DNA from: Suillus spraguei
Taxonomy: Eukaryota; Basidiomycota; Agaricomycetes; Boletales; Suillaceae
Reading direction: 5' to 3'
Assembly: GCA_016800925.1 (NCBI GenBank)
Contig: JABCPU010000299.1
Location: forward strand, 19,648 to 83,647
DNA length: 64,000 nt
Positions 58,705 through 64,000 of the stretch are shown piece by piece (position 1 is the stretch's first letter; every line of letters begins with the position of its first letter). The notes beneath the pieces are model-generated. The model was not told the origin of the DNA, searched no databases, and saw nothing but the letters and a program-made list of their open reading frames with translations. A program made the position numbers and the translations under genes.

Positions 58705-59346
58705 ATGAGTTCCGTCGTTCCTTGGGATGGTACATACCGCATCCAGAACGTTGCCTATCCCGAGCAAAAGATAGGACTTCGTTATCACGATATCATTGTC
58801 GCCGGCCGTCACGAGGATACGGCTGATCCACGGATCGATGTGAGTTCTTTAACAGAAACCTCATCGCACTATCGCTTGGTTCTCACGGCTTTTGCAGTGG
58901 GAAATCAAAGCCATCAGTGTAGGCGACGACAGCAAGATAACCATCACGTCCGGTTCCCGCTTCATCGGTGCTGACGTCAGTTGTAGTTCGCCCTTGCTTT
59001 GAAGTTTAATACTAACTTTGCAAAAGTCTGAGAAAGTGGTCTACAATAACACACCTTATGAATGGGGTTTATCGTATCGCGATGTCGGCAGATGGGCGTG
59101 AGTACGGCATATGTTACGCATCTTCAGGGAGTAACCTGGCTTCTCTGTTCAGCATCCGGGACACTGCTTCGGGCTTGTTGTTGTACTTGCCCGATAATAA
59201 GAATGGAACAGAGGCACGATACTTCATTTTGTGCTTTGAATAACATCTTACTTTCTTCCTTGTGTAATTAGGTTCAGCTCACGAGGGATGGCGCGGGAGA
59301 AGTGTTATACTGGAGGTTTATTCCTATCAGGCCCCCTTCAAATTGA
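58705..59346 (+). CDS. beta-trefoil-like small protein, array copy 7
   Basis: Exons are 58705-58839, 58898-58975, 59027-59097, 59153-59213 and 59272-59346, giving 139 codons. It starts MSSVVPWDGTYRIQNVAYPE; later marks are AGRHEDTADP, WEIKAISVGD, TPYEWGLSYRD, SGLLLYLPDNKNG and YWRFIPIR. The fourth intron's donor is GCACGA where others have GTACG, a possible GC-AG intron. The frame is otherwise intact. It is the last copy of the array. Confidence 0.65.
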
Positions 59347-59764
59347 TTGGGTACGATGCACTGAGATAGTTAGTGTTGATATGGTCTTTGTTGGTAGTCA
59401 ACGTGTACGTTAGTGGTGGAATCCAAGCGCTCTGAAGTGAGCGGACAATGAAAGGCAATGAGCAATTTCTGCTGGGTAATTTGTTTGGACGAGTGCTACT
59501 TGAGGCAATGGTCAAACTTTCAAGCACGTTCGACTCTATCAACGTTTTAACCGGACCGGACAGGGATGGATGTGGCGCTCCGCAGCCTATCGCTGGCATG
59601 AGTATACTTATCGTCACATGTACGACCGTCAATTGTGATCTATCATCGATGCCATCATTTGCGGGCATGATGTGGGGTGAGAATATAGCTATATCTTGTT
59701 CATGTCCATATTCTGTTTGGCGGGGGGAAGCTGCACATCGCCGCCGTGACGTACGTCCCGAAGC

Positions 59765-59769
59765 AAAAA
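59765..59769 (-). terminator. Pol III T-run terminator of tRNA-His
   Basis: TTTTT on the minus strand lies 8-12 bases after the discriminator base of the tRNA. Confidence 0.65.
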
Positions 59770-59776
59770 GGACATC

Positions 59777-59858
59777 TGTCCCAGGGAGGATTCGAACTTC
59801 CGGCTTCGCAGATTGGAATGACCACAATGCGATGATTTAACCACTAATCGACAAGGAC
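59777..59858 (-). tRNA. tRNA-His (GTG) with a 10-nt intron
   Basis: Read on the minus strand, 5' GTCCTTG pairs with CTGGGAC (one mismatch, one wobble) as acceptor stem, and GATT/AATC is the D stem. TCGCA/TGCGA is a perfect anticodon stem around TTGTGG and C, giving anticodon GTG. Ten bases (TCATTCCAAT) interrupt the loop after position 37, where nuclear tRNA introns lie. The T arm GGAAG-TTCGAAT-CCTCC has one mismatch. The two mismatches leave some chance of a pseudogene. Confidence 0.72.
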
Positions 59859-59869
59859 GCTGGTCAGTG

Positions 59870-60593
59870 ACCACCATCGATGTATCAAGAGGACGAGAGC
59901 AACGAAAAGAGCAAGGGTCCTCGGGGTATTCATTCAAAAGCTTCCTACTACGAGAGTCGTACTACGTGGCTCGTTCAGGGAACTCGGGCTTCAGCGATTC
60001 AAGCCGAAATTGCAATGTTGATAAGTCGCATTCAAGCGTGATGCGTCGAACAAAGATCGGTTACTTACATAATCTAAGTTGGTGGACATGGCCATTGACG
60101 GCGGTCGATGGTCCGAGATGGGCCTAGCGGCGGCTGCAGAAACTACAAAGTTTAGTATATGAAGAAGCATTTAAAGAAGGAATGACGCACTATATGATAG
60201 ACGACCGTCGACGTCACAGATTTCCCATGATATTCTATGAATACATACAACGTCCCCGTATCTTGGGACTCGCTTACTTTGGAAGTTAGAGGATGACAAG
60301 AGGCTGTTGTATGGAACGATCATCATCCCCACGTATACGATATCATCGCACTTCCTTCCGTGGCTCTCTCTCTGTCGGAGCTTCAGGGCATTGTTGAGAT
60401 ATTTGCGCGAATGGTTGAAGATATCGCTAATGGCGCCAAATCAACCGGTGCAATGGTACTACCGTAAAATGATCATTACATAATACTGTCAATAAAAGGC
60501 CACAACAAAACATAACCGGAACATCCAGTTTGTGGAGCCTCACCAGAAATATTACTTTGACCACCCGCAATCTCCTTCAAAACCTCTGTTACA
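59870..60593. other. no gene seen; promoter side of the tetraspan gene
   Basis: Short frames only. AATAAAAGG near 60490 is about 100 bp before the next ATG and might be a TATA-like element. Confidence 0.4.
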
Positions 60594-61498
60594 ATGAGGA
60601 AAATGTCGTATGCGGCGACATTTGTCGTCGTTCTCATTATTCTTGTCATTGTAAGTTGTTCAAGCCCATCTCATGAATGGCACTCATCCAGGGGTTTCCA
60701 GAATACATTATCTGCACGTCTGCCGGACTGGTTCGCTTAGAGAACATTTTAACCACCAAATGCCCCCTGACATTATATTTGAAGGCTCATTGCAAAATAT
60801 GACGTCGCTAATGCTCAGGTTACCGTTCGCTATGGGTTGATGAAACGATGCGAACGCTCCACCATTAGCTTTCCTGGCCCAGGCAAAGGCGGACGTCTGG
60901 AATACACCGAATACGAATGCCGTAAATTCCCCTCCCCTGTACAGGACAAATGTGATAGCGACAACCGCGTGTTTTGCGCTCTCTGGACTTCTGCTCAATA
61001 CTTCACCGAGCTTGGCATCGGTTTTGCAGGAATGGGTCTGGTTGCTTTGCTTATTGGCGCGAGCACGCACTCCAGAAGGAGAAGGGTCTGGAGAGCTGTT
61101 GCAGGGCTCGTCATATTGCACGGTCAGTCTCTATGAAACACATGATATTATGAGGCTTCATTGCATTCCGCAGCTGTGTTCCAACTTGTCACGTTTATCC
61201 TCGTTACGGAGCTCTACCGCAAAGACCGTTTCCCGGTCTTCGAGCATGCTAAGCCTGGTTAGTTTTTGTGGTACCTTGTTGTCTTGTCGGCTCTAACATG
61301 TTCTTCGAAGGTGTTGGCTACGTCTTGAACGCTGTTTCTTGGGTTTTAGGTTTTGTCGTTGGGGCCGCTGTCATCGTGACAGGTTTGGCTGCGGATCGTG
61401 GCCAGAAGTGGGCTGCTGGTAATAGATCATATACACCCATTTTGGGTCATCGTTACAGAACATACACTCCCATTCGAGGTTATGGTACAAGCGCATAA
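60594..61498 (+). CDS. tetraspan membrane protein, unnamed basidiomycete family
   Basis: Five exons (60594-60650, 60702-60730, 60785-61122, 61174-61257, 61311-61498) join in frame to 231 codons; introns are 51-54 bp. Four hydrophobic helices are visible: FVVVLIILVI after the start, GIGFAGMGLVALLIGA, VAGLVILHAVFQLVTFILV and VSWVLGFVVGAAVIVTGL. The loop between helices 1 and 2 has Cys residues (KRCERS, EYECRKF, QDKCDS, FCALW), as expected for an extracellular loop. The topology resembles Sur7/PalI-like proteins of the fungal cortex, but no motif decides it. I recall similar unnamed basidiomycete proteins. Confidence 0.8.
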
Positions 61499-61716
61499 TT
61501 CGTTTCTTCCTTTCCACAAACACACGACAAGCACATGTGGGTGGCTCATTTCAGTTTACTTGTACTATATTTGGATACCTTTGCACCTACACCTTGTAAA
61601 TATGTTAATTGAAGTCGCCCCTCTTGTTCATAAAGGCGTGAATCAAATATCGTCTGTCGAGGAAGATGATACTATGCAAAGCAAAGTGCAGATATAACAT
61701 CTCATATACACCCTCT
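61499..61716. other. convergent 3' flanks
   Basis: The tetraspan gene and the GPAT relic end tail to tail. Nothing else is seen. Confidence 0.5.
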
Positions 61717-63677
61717 TCAGCTCTCCTCTGGATAATCTACCTGGTCATATAACCTCAACGTCTCATTCCAGTCTCTCTTCCGCCTCCTTCTGACAGAGAA
61801 GTACTTAGCTCCACTGTCCCATGTGCTTCTTACGCGACCCTTTTGTTTGCCCCCATGCTCGACAAAGAACTTCTCAGGATCATCCGGTAATCCCAAAGTC
61901 ACCACAGCCACGTTCATCAATCTCGAGTGCAGATCCCGTCTTGTCATTCGTATCTCGTTCAGGGTCTCCTTGCCGACACATAGCAGCTTCGCCAGTGCCA
62001 TAAACGCGCGAAAAGCCGATACGGCATCTTCCATCCACCTCAGTGTCATCCACATCATGGCAGGGACGAGAAATGTTGTGATCGTGGCGGAAGGAAGCGT
62101 AAATAGAACACAGGCAGCCCAGACGGACAGACCTGAAAAAAGCCCGTAGACAAGTTTATATTGCGCAATTTCGTCAAAGGTGTCCCAGACTGGCCCAGTT
62201 TTCTTGAAATTTCGAACGGCGATGTATGTAGTAATGAATACGGGGTCCAGAGCACCAGGCCTGGGAGAGAGATGGTGAAGAGACATATGAACCACGTCAG
62301 TCGAATAACCATTCGCATAGCAATCGTTTGCAAGGAGAGGGGACGCGCAATGCGATCATCTTTGATACCCCAGTGAGCAAGCCGGTCTTGATAATCCTTT
62401 TGACGGTAGTTAAGAAACCGGTACATCCATTAAAAAGTTGTATTACCTTGAGGTCATGACGCAGTTGGTTGAGTTCATCGTCCTCCTTGGTGAAGTCGAC
62501 AGACTGGTATTCAGCAGTACGTTTGCTCTTTTGAGTGTCATCGGAAGCTTTGAACGCCTCGACAAATGTTCTGGTGATTCGTACATAATCTCCTAGGCTC
62601 ATAAGAGTCCCAAGGGTGCATATATGCGTGTCGCCATCTTTGCGATCTTATGAATTCCCAAGATGGCGAGTCAATCGTCCGGGAACTAATTTGTTGATGC
62701 ATCCGTTCAGTCAGAGCCCGGATTTCGTCGTACTGTACGGGAGCGAGGAGCTCTGGGTTGTCCTGAGCCACAGGAAACTAAGTAAAATGCTCTATATATA
62801 TATGCACGCACCTTAGGACTGAACGTCATTGGGGGGTTGAATGTCACCAGAACATCCGACCTGAAATGTTGTCGATGCCTGTAATTTCACGCAGTCAGCA
62901 ACTGGGTAGAAATATAAGGGTAGTTCATTACTGTAAGTGACTGAGCATGTAGAATGGATATGGAAAAGTTGGGGTTATCTCGGTTACGACTCAAACATCC
63001 GAAACAAGACGAGCCACTAAACGATACGTGAAGTAAACATTAGCAGATACTAATCAGTCGACAAACCTCCTGTCTTAAGAGGGCAATAGTGGGGTGATAG
63101 CGACTCCCCCCTCCGGAAATACACAAACTGCATCTCCAGTTCGAGCGCCTGTTAGATTTAATTGGACTTTCAGATAACCTAGGTATACGATCGCACGTCT
63201 TACATCCATTAGCTTATTCATGGCTTGATTGTTATCAACCTCATCGTTATTGTAGTCTTTGCGCCGCTTGATAGGCACAGTGCCTGCGGACTCAATAAGC
63301 AACTAGTAAATGTCCGTTGCCCGAATTGCGTGGATTTGCTGTGAGTCGCAGCATATTACGTGTCTGCACAGCAATAAGTCAAGTGATGTCAGGTTCATGG
63401 TCACGTTGCTCACCTTGGACGGCATAGAGGTAACCAAAAGACTGACGTGCACAGACTGTGAGGTTAGTTCGCTTCGCTTAGGCAGATACGCGCTTACAGT
63501 GCATCCGTCAGAGAATTGGATGGTTGGCGCAGACAATACTGAGGCGCGAAACCATTTAGCTGCTGGAGGATAACCTAGCTGGGGGACGGACCATGGTTCC
63601 CCGGTCTTCGGTATAAGATCAGCATTCTCGACGACAATGGTCCCATAGAATATCTTCAGCACAAACTTGAAGAGCAA
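61717..63677 (-). pseudogene. glycerol-3-phosphate acyltransferase (Sct1/Gat1 type), multiply frameshifted
   Basis: GPAT makes lysophosphatidate at the ER as the first step of glycerolipid synthesis. The order of conserved pieces is intact: VENADLIPKTGEP (about 63600), SAGTVPIKRRKDY (about 63260), GDAVCVFPEG (about 63120, the acyltransferase FPEG motif), NPELLAPV and ALTERMHQQISS (about 62740), DDELNQLRHDLK, DYQDRLAHWGIKDDR, then PVFITTYIAVRNFKKTGP, RWMEDAVSAFRAF and DWNETLRLYD near the end. The reading frame fails at about 63330, 63195, 63115, 62650, 62615 and 62235, mostly single-base losses. The HX4D motif region near 63450 is not recognisable. The C-terminal 192 codons are open. It is either a pseudogene or badly sequenced DNA. 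Confidence 0.85.
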
Positions 63678-64000
63678 CCTAATACCAATGTCAATTTTTG
63701 TCGACCTTGGTATGTCGCTGACCTCACCGAACTAAAATGTAAGACCAGGGCGTGGTGGAACCCTTGGGCATACTTGTACGAGTCTCGTCGTGAAGGTCGT
63801 GTACATGAACTATTGTCACAGCGTCATGGGGAAAGAAAACTTGAACTGCCGGTTTATTCACGTCTTGGGTATTATGTAATCAATTTTTTGATCAATGATG
63901 CCGCATGTCTGTAAGGTGCTGTTTGGACAGCGACTCCGGGTTCAAAATTCCCGGTTCAAAGCTGCACGTGATGCACGTGATGAGAACATGTGACGTATGT
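63678..64000. other. upstream of the GPAT relic; no gene seen
   Basis: It may hold the first GPAT exon(s), but I could not place them. GCACGTGATGCACGTGATG near 63962 contains two CACGTG-type E-boxes. Confidence 0.35.

Noticed and set aside
45507..59346. Firm assignment of the array proteins to mycocypins, I66 inhibitors or ricin-B lectins
   Set aside because: Length and motif spacing fit a beta-trefoil, but no diagnostic residues of one family could be confirmed by eye.

Overview
The window is nuclear DNA of a filamentous basidiomycete, most likely an Agaricomycete. The evidence is dense short GT-AG introns of about 46-62 bp, proteins of Agaricomycete type (a secreted A1 aspartic peptidase, a GH16 glucanase, a basidiomycete-style RAD21, PNS1, a GPAT of the Sct1/Gat1 type) and many degenerate transposon fragments. 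The species cannot be fixed from sequence alone. Exon boundaries were placed by hand from GT-AG signals, reading frame and family patterns recalled from memory; no search was run.

Layout. 1-2.4 kb: a decayed copy of the Golgi golgin CASP. 4.3-6.3 kb: a two-exon coiled-coil protein. 6.4-16 kb: a repeat-rich stretch with copy A of a roughly 3 kb inverted-repeat-flanked element that carries five tandem tRNA-like units, plus foldback elements. 16-20.5 kb: a secreted aspartic peptidase between two direct repeats. 20.6-25.5 kb: a 7-TM membrane protein and a GH16 glucanase. 29.4-32.4 kb: copy B of the tRNA-like element. 32.8-41 kb: the conserved core, with RAD21 (cohesin), a mitochondrial-type PPR protein divergent from it, and a large membrane-anchored coiled-coil protein. 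42-44.6 kb: PNS1, a choline-transporter-like protein of about 17 exons with one frameshift. 45.4-59.4 kb: a tandem array of seven five-exon genes for small proteins of about 140-151 residues that look like beta-trefoil (R-type lectin or protease-inhibitor-like) proteins. 59.8 kb: a tRNA-His gene with an intron. 60.6-61.5 kb: a tetraspan membrane protein. 61.7-63.7 kb: a GPAT gene broken by many one-base deletions.

The seven-gene array is the most striking coding feature. Every unit has the same TATA box 65-75 bp before the ATG and the same intron phases. The spacers of the first three units carry remnants of the 3' end of the neighbouring PNS1 gene, which suggests that the amplified segment began inside PNS1. 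Copies 4, 5 and 6 look intact (copy 4 through a shifted acceptor), copies 1 and 7 rely on GC splice donors, copy 2 has a nonsense codon, and copy 3 has a lost donor and a LINE inserted in its last codons. The array thus shows birth and decay of a gene family in one place.

The second notable structure is the pair of elements at 8.3-11.6 and 29.4-32.4 kb. Each holds a five-unit tandem array (period 140-150 bp) of class II tRNA-like sequences on the minus strand, each with a B-box-like T arm and a following T run.
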